Of a stretch of 32,608 nucleotides of DNA, positions 24,662 through 32,608 are shown piece by piece. The stretch spans positions 1-32,608 of the forward strand of contig DYPU01000021.1 in NCBI GenBank assembly GCA_020719725.1. Direction: 5' to 3'. The translations under genes were made by a program, and so were the position numbers. The stretch is from Anaerolinea sp. (lineage in GTDB: Bacteria > Chloroflexota > Anaerolineae > Anaerolineales > Villigracilaceae). The notes under the pieces are model-generated. The model had not been told where the DNA came from. It saw only the letters and a list, made by a program, of their open reading frames with translations, and searched no databases. Numbering within the stretch: the stretch's first letter is position 1; the number at the start of each line of letters is the position of its first letter.

Positions 24662-27600
24662 GCTTTTTGATGATATCGCCCAACCAGAAGGCGAACAGCC
24701 AATATCATCAGAAAAGCCAAAAACTGCACGCAAACAGCCCGCGCAAAAAAGCGCTGAGGGTGGTGTTCAGCTATCTCGAAGAACACCACGACACACGGGT
24801 ATGCTGCCAAATCTAGCCGAAACCGCCAGTCCGACAGTAACCGTTAGCGAAGCCACATCCGAAGGAACTGCCACGCTTTCGATTCCGTTTGTTTCTGGTG
24901 AAACTTGGAATAATATCGAAATTATTGATCACCAATCGCGCAAATGGAAATCTGAAGAACAGGCGCTTGTACGGGATGTTGTAGACCAACTAACCCTGGC
25001 CTTACAAAATGCGAATCTTTTTCAGCAAACCCAAAGACAAAATAGCCATCTGGAAATTCTGAATGAAATGGGACGCGAGTTGGCAACTCAGCTTAACGTT
25101 CAACAGGTGATCGAGAGTGCCTATAAATTTTCCAGCCAATTAATCAACACTTCCAGTTTTTTTGTTGCCTTGTACTCTGGCGATAGCGAAACGCTTACCT
25201 TTCCGATAGTAATGGTGAGGGGCAAGCGTATTGAATATACACAGCGCAAAATAAGAAGTGGGCTGACGGACTACGTTCTTCGGACTCGCAAAGCGCAATT
25301 GCTAAACGGGGATGTAACCGCTCAAATAGAAGCTCTGGGCATTCAGTTTATCTCAGTGGGCAATACCAACCCGGCAGTTTCCTGGCTGGGCGTTCCCATC
25401 ACGCTGGGCAGCAAGACGCTCGGCGCAATTGTCGTTCAAAGCACGGAAACCCCCTATCTCTATACAGAACAAGAACGCGACCTTCTAACCGCAGTTGCCA
25501 GCCAAACTGCAATTGCCTTGCAAAATGCCCAACTCTTCGAGCAAACTCAACAACAAAATGCAGAGTTAGCTATTCTTAACGATATGGGCAATGAATTATC
25601 TTCTTTGCAGACTACCGATGGTATCGCCGCGATCGTTTACAAATATGCTGGCAAATTAATGGATGTAACTGATTTCTTTCTGGCAATTTACCATAAAGAG
25701 ACAGAAGAAATGTCTTTCCCGCTGGTCTACTTTGAAGGCAAACTCATTCAGGCCGAACGTCAGGAAGTGGGCAATGGGCTAACCGGATACGTCATCCGAA
25801 CCCGTCAGCAGCTCTATTTGCCAGAGAATGTAGATGAAGGAATCGTCAAATTAGAGTTGGACTCACTGGAATTGGCAGAAGAAGCTCCGGCGCTGTGCTG
25901 GCTTGGCGTCCCAATGGTTTCGGGCCAGGAAGTTTTAGGTGTCGTCTCGTTACAAAGCTCCAAAACCGCACAGCTCTACTCCGAACGTCAGCGCGATCTG
26001 CTCTCGGCAGTTGCCAATCAGGCTGCAATTGCCTTGCAAAATGCCCAACTCTTCGAGCAAACTCAACAACAAAATGCAGAGTTAGCTATTCTTAACGATA
26101 TGGGCAATGAATTATCTTCTTTGCAGACTACCGATGGTATCGCCGCGATCGTTTACAAATATGCTGGCAAATTAATGGATGTAACTGATTTCTTTCTGGC
26201 AATTTACCATAAAGAGACAGAAGAAATGTCTTTCCCGCTGGTCTACTTTGAAGGCAAACTCATTCAGGCCGAACGTCAGGAAGTGGGCAATGGGCTAACC
26301 GGATACGTCATCCGAACCCGTCAGCAGCTCTATTTGCCAGAGAATGTAGATGAAGGAATCGTCAAATTAGAGTTGGACTCACTGGAATTGGCAGAAGAAG
26401 CTCCGGCGCTGTGCTGGCTTGGCGTCCCAATGGTTTCGGGCCAGGAAGTTTTAGGTGTCGTCTCGTTACAAAGCTCCAAAACCGCACAGCTCTACTCCGA
26501 ACGTCAGCGCGATCTGCTCTCGGCAGTTGCCAATCAGGCTGCAATTGCCTTGCAAAATACGCGCCTGTTTCAACAAACTGAAGGCCAAAATGCCGAACTT
26601 TCCGTGCTCAATGAAATTATACGCTCGGTTTCAGCAGAAATCAGCCAGGAAAAGGTTTTTGAAGTTGCCTACGAAAAAGTTCGTACCATCATACGCGCCG
26701 ATGCTTTCATCGTGGCGCTTTATGATGAAGAAAACAATGTCATCAAATATCCATTTAACATCGACGAAGGCATCCGATACGAAGCAATCGATAGCAAACT
26801 AGATGCCAGTAATTATATAGGCCAGGTACTCCTAAGCGGAGCACCCGTCCTTAAATTACGCAATGCGGAAAACCTAAACAAAAGAAAAACAGCCAGTCAG
26901 CCTCTGGGCAACATCAGCAAAATATCTGCGTCTTTGCTCTACGTTCCACTGCAACAAGGAACAAAAATCATCGGTGTATTATCTGTCCAAAGCTATGAGC
27001 TTAATGCATATAGCAATAAAGAAAAAAAGCTGCTCGAAAATATCGCCAACCAACTGACCGTAGCCATTCAAAACGCATTGCTCTACGACCAGGTCCAACA
27101 GCGCGCCAATGAGCAAGCGCTTCTAAATCAAATCGTTTCATCTGTCACAAACAGCCTCGACTTGCGAGAAAACCTGCAAAACGTAGCCAATAAAATTACC
27201 AAATACTTTCGGGCTGGGCACGTTGGCATAACAACCTTATCGGCAGATAAAAAATCACTGATTTTAACGGCAGATGCTCCCGCCCCTCCGGGTGGTTCCC
27301 CGGATATTGGATTATCAATTTCGATAGCTGGGAACCTTGCCACTGAAAAAGTAATCAATACCCGCAAAAGCCTGCTCATTGAAGATGTGCCCAACAACCC
27401 AGAAATGGAACCCATCCGCGAGATAATGAAAAACCGCGGAACCAAGCATCTTCTCATCTTACCAATGCTGGCAGGCGATGAAGTAATTGGCACGATAGGC
27501 GTAGATATTTTAAATGACTCGCGCATCATTACGGGCGAAGAAATAGCCCTACTGGAAACAATTGTCATCCAAATTGCCACTGCCATTCAAAATGCAAGAC

Positions 27601-30600
27601 TTTACCAAAATATTCAAGTTTCCGAAACCCGCTTCCGTGATGTGGCGCTGGCTTCCGCCGATTGGGTCTGGGAACTGGACCCGGAAGGCCGCTATACCTA
27701 CTGCTCCGACAAAGTTTTTGATGTGCTTGGCTACAAACCAGAAGATGTTTACGGCAAAAGCCCCGCCGATTTCATGCCAGCTAATGAAAAAGAGCGCGTC
27801 GTTCAAATTTTATCGGCTGCATTACATAAAAAAGAACGCCTCATCGACCTTGAAACCAGAAATATCACCCAAGACGGCCAGGTAGTCATTCTGCTAACGA
27901 ATGGACTACCCATCCTTGATGAAAACAACACCCTGGTCGGCTATCGCGGCGTTAATAAAAACATCACCGAACAAAAACTGGATCAGGCTGTCGCCGATGG
28001 CCTTGCCGAAATCACCGAGGCTGGTGTGACCAACACCTCTATCAATCAGGTTTTACCAGCCATCCATAAAAGCATCCTCAAGCTCTTACCCGCCAAAAAC
28101 ATCTACTTTGCGCTATTTGACCCAGAAAAAAACTTAATTTCCTACCCCTACAAAGTGGACGAACAAGATCAGGCTCCCTGGCCCAGCCATGAACCCTCTA
28201 AAAATCTCACCAACCACATCATCCGCACCGGAAAAGCATTACGCGTCACCCATCAAGAAATAGAGGAACTGGCCGACGCAGGAATCATTCAGCGCCGCGG
28301 TGCCCCTTCCAAACTATGGATCGGCGTACCGCTAAAAACAAAAGAAACCATCGGGGTCGTTGCCATCCAAAATTATGATTCCATTGAACTGACCGAGCGA
28401 CACTTTGAAATCATGCAACGGCTCGCCCCTCAAATTGCTACCGTTATCGATAAAATTCGCGCCGAAGAATCGATTCTTTTACAAAGCGCCGCTCTGGGAG
28501 TTGCCGCCAACGCAATCATCTTAACCGACACCGACGGTAAAATCACATGGGTCAATCCATCCTTCAGCAAACAAACCGGCTATGAAAAAAACGAAGTAAT
28601 CGGAAAAAACACCAGCTTCCTAAAATCGGGAATGCACGACGAAGGCTACTACAAACAAATGTGGGACATCATCACCAGCGGCGAAACCTGGTATGGAGAA
28701 ATAGCAAACCGCCGCAAGGATGGCTCTCAGTTTATTGTGGAACAAACAATCAGCCCGGTACGCAATTCAGATGGAGACATTTCTCACTACGTCTCCATTT
28801 GGCAGGATATTACCGACCGCAAACACACCGAAGAAACCCTGCGCCGCCAAAACGAATATCTGGCAACCGCTACTGAAGTTGGTCGTTTAATTACATCCAC
28901 CCTAGATATACCAACACTCTTCAACCGCACCGTCAGCCTGGTTCGATCTCGATTTGGGTACTACCACGTTTCAATTTTCACCGTCGAAGAAACCGGCTTT
29001 ACCTCCACCTTGCGAGAAGCAACCGGCGAAGCCGGAGAAGAGATGAAACGACGTCAGCATTCACTCACCGTCGGTTCAAAATCCATTATCGGCTATGTCA
29101 CCGCCAACGGAAAAACCCTAATCGTCAACAACACTGCCATCGACCCAATTCACCGACCCAACCCCTTGCTGCCAGAAACCAAAGCTGAAGCCGGTATTCC
29201 GCTAAAAATCGGCTCACGCATCATTGGCGCACTCGATATTCAGGCCCGTGAAGTTGGCGCATTTATGGATGAAGATATTGCCGTCCTCGAAACCCTGGCC
29301 GACCAAATTGCAGTTGCAATCGACAATGCCCGCTCCTACGAATTGGCCCAACAGGCCGTAAGCGAAATGCGCGAGCTGGATCGCATCAAAAGCCAGTTCC
29401 TTGCCAATATGTCACATGAATTACGCACCCCACTCAATTCCATCATCGGCTTTTCGCGCGTAATCCTAAAAGGAATAGATGGCCCGGTAAACGAACAACA
29501 ACACCAGGACCTTTCAGCAATCTACAATTCTGGGCAGCACCTGCTCAACCTGATCAACGACGTACTCGATTTATCCAAAATCGAGGCTGGCAAAATGGAA
29601 TTGGCAATCGAAGAAGTCAATATTAGCGATACCATTAACAGCGTCATCTCTAACGCCATGGGACTCGTCAAAGACAAACCTGTGCGGCTCGAAAAAGAAA
29701 TTGAAGCGGGTGTACCCACCATTCGGGCAGATGCCATGCGCATTCGCCAGGTTTTAATCAATCTAATCTCCAATGCCGCAAAATTTACCGAAGAAGGCAT
29801 CATCTTAATAAAAGCCAGCCTGCACATCAATTCTTCAGGGCAACAAGAAGTAATTGTGAGCGTAAAAGACACCGGCCCAGGCATTTCGCCCGAAAACCAA
29901 AACAAATTATTCCAGGCCTTCTCGCAAGTAGATTCTTCACCCACGCGCAAATCTGGCGGAACAGGCCTCGGCCTTTCAATTTGTCACCGCCTGGTGCAGC
30001 TTCACGAAGGCCGCATTGGTGTTCACAGTGTAGTAGGCGAAGGCAGCACATTCTACTTCACCATCCCTGCCTACCGCCAAGCAGTAAGAGAAGAAGAGAC
30101 AAATGGAAAAATCATCCTGTGCATTGACGATGACCCACAAATCATCAGTCTCTACGAACGCTATCTGAAACCGCAGGGCTACAAAGTGGTTGCTTTAAGC
30201 AATCCGGCCAACGCCAAAGACACTATCAAGCGCATAAAACCCTACGCAGTCACCCTCGATATTATGATGCCCGAAATGGACGGATGGCAAGTTTTGACAA
30301 GCATCAAAAACGATGCAGAAACACGCGATGTTCCAATTATCATTTGCTCCATCGTAGAAGAAGAAGAAAAGGGCTTTAGCCTGGGCGCAGCAGATTATCT
30401 GGTCAAACCCATCCTGCAAGATGACTTGCTACTTTCGCTCAATCGCCTAAATGGCGACGGCACCATCACAGAAGTACTCATCATCGACGATTCACCCGAT
30501 GATCTGCGCCTGCTCGAAAGAATCATCTCAGAAAAAGGCAATTACCTGACCCTCACCGCCGAAGGTGGTCTGGCTGGCTGGAACGCAATCCAACAGAAAA

Positions 30601-30848
30601 AGCCCCACGCCATCATCCTCGACCTGTTCATGCCCGACATGGATGGCTTTGCAATCATTGAAAAGCTAAAAACATCACCAGAACTGCGTGATATTCCAGT
30701 CATCGTCATCAGCGGAGCAGACCTAACCGAAGAACAACATAGCAAGCTAAGCAACCTTGGCAAAACCATGCTCCAAAAAGGAATGCTTGAGCAAAAAGAA
30801 CTCTTTGAAACGCTAGAAAAAGCCCTGCAACGCCTAAAACAAAAATAG
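24624..30848 (+). CDS. Giant soluble hybrid histidine kinase: half GAF, seven GAF, two PAS, HisKA, HATPase, two receivers
   Basis: The 2074-residue protein has no TM segment. The order is: basic N terminus (1-18), disordered linker (19-80), half GAF (83-135), GAF (139-307), two identical GAFs (311-478, 483-650), GAF (656-819), GAF (829-992), PAS (1000-1118), GAF (1119-1283), PAS (1286-1410), GAF (1413-1576), HisKA with H1598 in MSHELRTPLN, HATPase (about 1700-1818) with NLISNAAKF, DTGPGIS and GGTGLGLSI, receiver 1 (1827-1944, D1879, LVKP) and receiver 2 (about 1950-2074, D2000). All kinase residues are present. The N-terminal half GAF and the sixth full-size GAF type (FGYYHVSIF, NPLLPETKAEAGIPL) resemble those of the eight GAF proteins upstream. 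It starts inside parA (GAGGAG site, 10-base spacing). It is very likely the single signal integrator of the cluster, passing phosphate to its receivers and to the stand-alone ones. Confidence 0.92.
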   Translation: MSDSKKIRSKLNKLFDDIAQPEGEQPISSEKPKTARKQPAQKSAEGGVQLSRRTPRHTGMLPNLAETASPTVTVSEATSEGTATLSIPFVSGETWNNIEIIDHQSRKWKSEEQALVRDVVDQLTLALQNANLFQQTQRQNSHLEILNEMGRELATQLNVQQVIESAYKFSSQLINTSSFFVALYSGDSETLTFPIVMVRGKRIEYTQRKIRSGLTDYVLRTRKAQLLNGDVTAQIEALGIQFISVGNTNPAVSWLGVPITLGSKTLGAIVVQSTETPYLYTEQERDLLTAVASQTAIALQNAQLFEQTQQQNAELAILNDMGNELSSLQTTDGIAAIVYKYAGKLMDVTDFFLAIYHKETEEMSFPLVYFEGKLIQAERQEVGNGLTGYVIRTRQQLYLPENVDEGIVKLELDSLELAEEAPALCWLGVPMVSGQEVLGVVSLQSSKTAQLYSERQRDLLSAVANQAAIALQNAQLFEQTQQQNAELAILNDMGNELSSLQTTDGIAAIVYKYAGKLMDVTDFFLAIYHKETEEMSFPLVYFEGKLIQAERQEVGNGLTGYVIRTRQQLYLPENVDEGIVKLELDSLELAEEAPALCWLGVPMVSGQEVLGVVSLQSSKTAQLYSERQRDLLSAVANQAAIALQNTRLFQQTEGQNAELSVLNEIIRSVSAEISQEKVFEVAYEKVRTIIRADAFIVALYDEENNVIKYPFNIDEGIRYEAIDSKLDASNYIGQVLLSGAPVLKLRNAENLNKRKTASQPLGNISKISASLLYVPLQQGTKIIGVLSVQSYELNAYSNKEKKLLENIANQLTVAIQNALLYDQVQQRANEQALLNQIVSSVTNSLDLRENLQNVANKITKYFRAGHVGITTLSADKKSLILTADAPAPPGGSPDIGLSISIAGNLATEKVINTRKSLLIEDVPNNPEMEPIREIMKNRGTKHLLILPMLAGDEVIGTIGVDILNDSRIITGEEIALLETIVIQIATAIQNARLYQNIQVSETRFRDVALASADWVWELDPEGRYTYCSDKVFDVLGYKPEDVYGKSPADFMPANEKERVVQILSAALHKKERLIDLETRNITQDGQVVILLTNGLPILDENNTLVGYRGVNKNITEQKLDQAVADGLAEITEAGVTNTSINQVLPAIHKSILKLLPAKNIYFALFDPEKNLISYPYKVDEQDQAPWPSHEPSKNLTNHIIRTGKALRVTHQEIEELADAGIIQRRGAPSKLWIGVPLKTKETIGVVAIQNYDSIELTERHFEIMQRLAPQIATVIDKIRAEESILLQSAALGVAANAIILTDTDGKITWVNPSFSKQTGYEKNEVIGKNTSFLKSGMHDEGYYKQMWDIITSGETWYGEIANRRKDGSQFIVEQTISPVRNSDGDISHYVSIWQDITDRKHTEETLRRQNEYLATATEVGRLITSTLDIPTLFNRTVSLVRSRFGYYHVSIFTVEETGFTSTLREATGEAGEEMKRRQHSLTVGSKSIIGYVTANGKTLIVNNTAIDPIHRPNPLLPETKAEAGIPLKIGSRIIGALDIQAREVGAFMDEDIAVLETLADQIAVAIDNARSYELAQQAVSEMRELDRIKSQFLANMSHELRTPLNSIIGFSRVILKGIDGPVNEQQHQDLSAIYNSGQHLLNLINDVLDLSKIEAGKMELAIEEVNISDTINSVISNAMGLVKDKPVRLEKEIEAGVPTIRADAMRIRQVLINLISNAAKFTEEGIILIKASLHINSSGQQEVIVSVKDTGPGISPENQNKLFQAFSQVDSSPTRKSGGTGLGLSICHRLVQLHEGRIGVHSVVGEGSTFYFTIPAYRQAVREEETNGKIILCIDDDPQIISLYERYLKPQGYKVVALSNPANAKDTIKRIKPYAVTLDIMMPEMDGWQVLTSIKNDAETRDVPIIICSIVEEEEKGFSLGAADYLVKPILQDDLLLSLNRLNGDGTITEVLIIDDSPDDLRLLERIISEKGNYLTLTAEGGLAGWNAIQQKKPHAIILDLFMPDMDGFAIIEKLKTSPELRDIPVIVISGADLTEEQHSKLSNLGKTMLQKGMLEQKELFETLEKALQRLKQK
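25507..26558 (+). repeat. Perfect 516-bp tandem duplication of one GAF domain inside the kinase gene
   Basis: Copy 1 is 25507-26022 and copy 2 is 26023-26538, with the first 20 bases repeated again at 26539-26558. The unit is 172 codons, so the frame is kept and each copy adds one GAF and its connecting helix. The copies appear identical even at silent sites, which implies a very recent event, gene conversion, or an assembly artefact. The breakpoint lies in the helix codons shared by all these GAFs (AIALQNA). Confidence 0.93.
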
Positions 30849-30855
30849 CCACAAG

Positions 30856-30886
30856 AGCGATAGACCTGGCAGACAGGTCTATCGCT
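30856..30886 (+). other. Strong intercistronic hairpin between the kinase and threonine synthase genes
   Basis: AGCGATAGACCTG (30856-30868) and CAGGTCTATCGCT (30874-30886) form a perfect 13-bp stem with a 5-base loop. Only two Ts follow, then AATAAAGGAG, the ribosome site of the next gene. It is therefore a weak terminator at best. It may stabilise the 3' end of the long kinase mRNA or reduce read-through into the next gene. Confidence 0.75.
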
Positions 30887-30902
30887 TAATAAAGGAGACC
30901 CC

Positions 30903-32579
30903 ATGCCATTCTCAATTCGGTGCATCGACTGCGGCCTGATTACAAGTTACCACCCCAACGACCTGACCTGCCCCAACTGCAAAAGCCAATGGCGCGAAGC
31001 CATTTACAACTACGACACAATCGCCAAACAACTGCCAGATGCCCTAAATAGCCGCACCTTCGACCTTTGGCGCTACCATGAATTGCTTCCCATTCACAAA
31101 TCCATCCCCAGTCTGCGCATGGGCGAAGGCGGAACGCCCCTCATTCGCGCCGTAAACCTGGGCCTTATGCTAGGCTGTAACAACATCTTCATAAAAGACG
31201 AAAGACAAGGCCCAAGCGCCTCCTTCAAAGACCGTCAGGCCGCCGTCACCATCGCCGCCCTCAAAGAAGCCGGAATCACCGAAATGGTCGCCGCCTCCAC
31301 CGGCAACGTTGCCATCTCCTATTCAGCCTTTGCCGCCCGAGCCGGAATCAAGCTATGGGCCTTCGTCACCAGCCTGGTTCCTGCCGTAAAAATGCGCGAA
31401 ATCGCGCTGTACGGCAGCCAAGTCATCAAAGTCACCGGGTCATACGATCAGGTCAAAAAAATCGCCGCCGAATTTGCCGAACAGCGCGGCCTGTACCACG
31501 ATATGGGCGCGCGCACCATCACCTCCGTCGAGGGTATGAAAACCATCGCCTACGAAATCGCCGAACAGCTCACCGAAGAATTTGGCCCCCCTACTGATGG
31601 CAGCCGCTGGCAAACCCCCACCTGGTATATTCAAGCCATTAGCGGCGGGCTTGGCCCAATTGGGGTTAGCAAAGGCTTTCATGAAATGCAACAAATGGGG
31701 CTTATCAAAAACATTCCCGCCATCGCCGCTATCCAAGCCGACGGCTGCGCTCCAATGGTACACGCCTGGAAGCAAAACCAAGAAGAAGCCAGCGCCGTCG
31801 TCAACCCCAAAACCCACATAGAAACCCTGGCAACCGGCACACCTGGCCGCGCCTATCCGCTGCTGCGCAAAGAATTCAAAGCACATCAGGGATTATTTGA
31901 AAGCGTCACCGACGAAGAAGCCTTTCGCGCGATGCACGTCCTCGCCAAGATGGAGGGGGTCTCCGCCGAACCCGCCTCAGCTGCCGCCTTCGCCGGTTTA
32001 TTCAAACTGGTACGAGCCGGAATCATCAAGCCGAACGACATCGTCGTGGTCAATTGCACCGGGCATACCATGCCAGCCGAACCCCTGGTGCTTGGCTCCG
32101 GCTGGGCCAGAAATGTAGTTCTCCCCAAAGAAGATGAAAACAACGCCGAAACAACCCCCAAAGAAGGCGAAGGCCTGCTTGCAGCCCTCAGCCGGGTCGC
32201 CCCAGACCGCTTCCCGCGCGTTGCCATTGCCGACGACACTCCAGATGCCCGCCGCCTGATTCGGCGCATTTTACAATCTCAGGGCGAATACACCATCTTT
32301 GAAGCCAGCAATGGCCGGGAGGCCCTGGAACTTGTCAACCGCGAACATCCCGACTTGCTCATTCTTGACCTGATGATGCCCGAAATGGACGGGTTTGCCG
32401 TATTAGACGCGCTCAAAAACAACCCAGACACCATGCACATCCCCGTCATCGTTTCAACAGCCAAAGAACTCACCAAAGACGAAAAAGACCTGCTTCAAGG
32501 TCAAATACAGGCCCTTATGCAAAAAGGTGACTTTATGAGCGATGAGTTCCTGGAAGAAGTAAAATCTTTAATTCGATAA
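30903..32579 (+). CDS. thrC: Threonine synthase fused to a C-terminal receiver domain
   Basis: The 558-residue protein has an N-terminal zinc ribbon (CIDC at 7-10, CPNC at 23-26) and then a PLP fold-type II threonine synthase body. That body has MGEGGTPL at 73-80, the PLP lysine K109 in SASFKDRQA, STGNVAISYSAFAARAG, and the glycine-rich phosphate loop ISGGLGPIG. It converts O-phosphohomoserine to threonine. After a charged linker (about 410-435), a receiver at about 437-555 follows, with an acidic pair in IADDTPD, phosphoacceptor D489 in LLILDLMMPEMDGF, and a late Lys in MQKGD. A normal thrC would stop near residue 410. The GGAG site is 6 bases before the ATG. The receiver resembles receiver 2 of the upstream kinase (both end in an LxQKG or MxQKG segment). 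The enzyme assignment rests on motifs; the regulatory link is inferred. Confidence 0.9.
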   Translation: MPFSIRCIDCGLITSYHPNDLTCPNCKSQWREAIYNYDTIAKQLPDALNSRTFDLWRYHELLPIHKSIPSLRMGEGGTPLIRAVNLGLMLGCNNIFIKDERQGPSASFKDRQAAVTIAALKEAGITEMVAASTGNVAISYSAFAARAGIKLWAFVTSLVPAVKMREIALYGSQVIKVTGSYDQVKKIAAEFAEQRGLYHDMGARTITSVEGMKTIAYEIAEQLTEEFGPPTDGSRWQTPTWYIQAISGGLGPIGVSKGFHEMQQMGLIKNIPAIAAIQADGCAPMVHAWKQNQEEASAVVNPKTHIETLATGTPGRAYPLLRKEFKAHQGLFESVTDEEAFRAMHVLAKMEGVSAEPASAAAFAGLFKLVRAGIIKPNDIVVVNCTGHTMPAEPLVLGSGWARNVVLPKEDENNAETTPKEGEGLLAALSRVAPDRFPRVAIADDTPDARRLIRRILQSQGEYTIFEASNGREALELVNREHPDLLILDLMMPEMDGFAVLDALKNNPDTMHIPVIVSTAKELTKDEKDLLQGQIQALMQKGDFMSDEFLEEVKSLIR

Positions 32580-32608
32580 TCATACGATTTGGTAATGAAA
32601 CAGAAAGC
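32580..32608. other. Right edge; nothing recognisable
   Basis: Only 29 bases follow the threonine synthase-receiver stop. No hairpin or gene start can be seen. Confidence 0.5.

Noticed and set aside
25500-26560. CRISPR or minisatellite array
   Set aside because: The repeat is two adjacent 516-bp coding units with no spacers.
28560-28640. LOV photosensor in the second PAS of the giant kinase
   Set aside because: The region has GKNTSFLKSG where a LOV domain needs GxNCRFLQ; the flavin-binding cysteine is missing.

Overview
The window looks like chromosomal DNA of a member of the Chloroflexota, most likely class Anaerolineae. The basis is a LysW-type (carrier-protein) arginine operon, very long GAF-repeat sensory proteins, and a GC-rich metabolic backbone beside an AT-richer sensory block. 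The class-level assignment is inference from gene content, not from a marker gene.

Left part (1 to about 4920, minus strand): an arginine biosynthesis operon read right to left as argG - argH - lysW - argX(lysX) - argC/lysY, with argC running off the left edge. It has a clear sigma70-type promoter (-35 TTGACT, 17-nt spacer, -10 TATACT). The leader RNA encodes a 19-residue, arginine-rich peptide, followed by a strong intrinsic terminator and an alternative antiterminator pairing. This is the layout of classical ribosome-mediated attenuation by arginine. The start of argC carries an apparent frameshift inside its nucleotide-binding Gly motif.

Divergent region and scar (about 4930 to 5767, plus strand): a second promoter with an inverted repeat around its -35, a 33-codon leader ORF, a long hairpin and an intrinsic terminator. 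These precede a 5' fragment (about 50 recognisable residues) of a homocitrate/2-isopropylmalate synthase family gene. The fragment ends abruptly where the AT-richer sensory region begins, so it looks like a rearrangement scar.

Sensory block (5768 to 30848, plus strand): two stand-alone receiver proteins; a soluble four-GAF protein; seven membrane GAF proteins with varied sensor modules (dCache or Cache with HAMP, multi-TM, or both) and no output domain; a ParA-type ATPase; and a 2074-residue soluble hybrid histidine kinase (half GAF, seven further GAFs, two PAS, HisKA, HATPase, two receivers). The membrane proteins all share one GAF, one W-containing half GAF, and a C-terminal stub that stops just after the first strand of a further GAF. 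I propose that they form a ParA-positioned, chemoreceptor-like array that funnels many inputs through GAF contacts into the one kinase. The kinase gene overlaps parA and begins with a short basic, LF-ending peptide of the type that contacts ParA proteins. It also contains a perfect 516-bp tandem duplication of one GAF.

Right end (30903 to 32579): a threonine synthase fused at its C terminus to a receiver domain of the same subtype as the last receiver of the kinase, suggesting a metabolic enzyme as a phosphorelay target. No rRNA, tRNA, CRISPR array, insertion sequence or transposase was seen.
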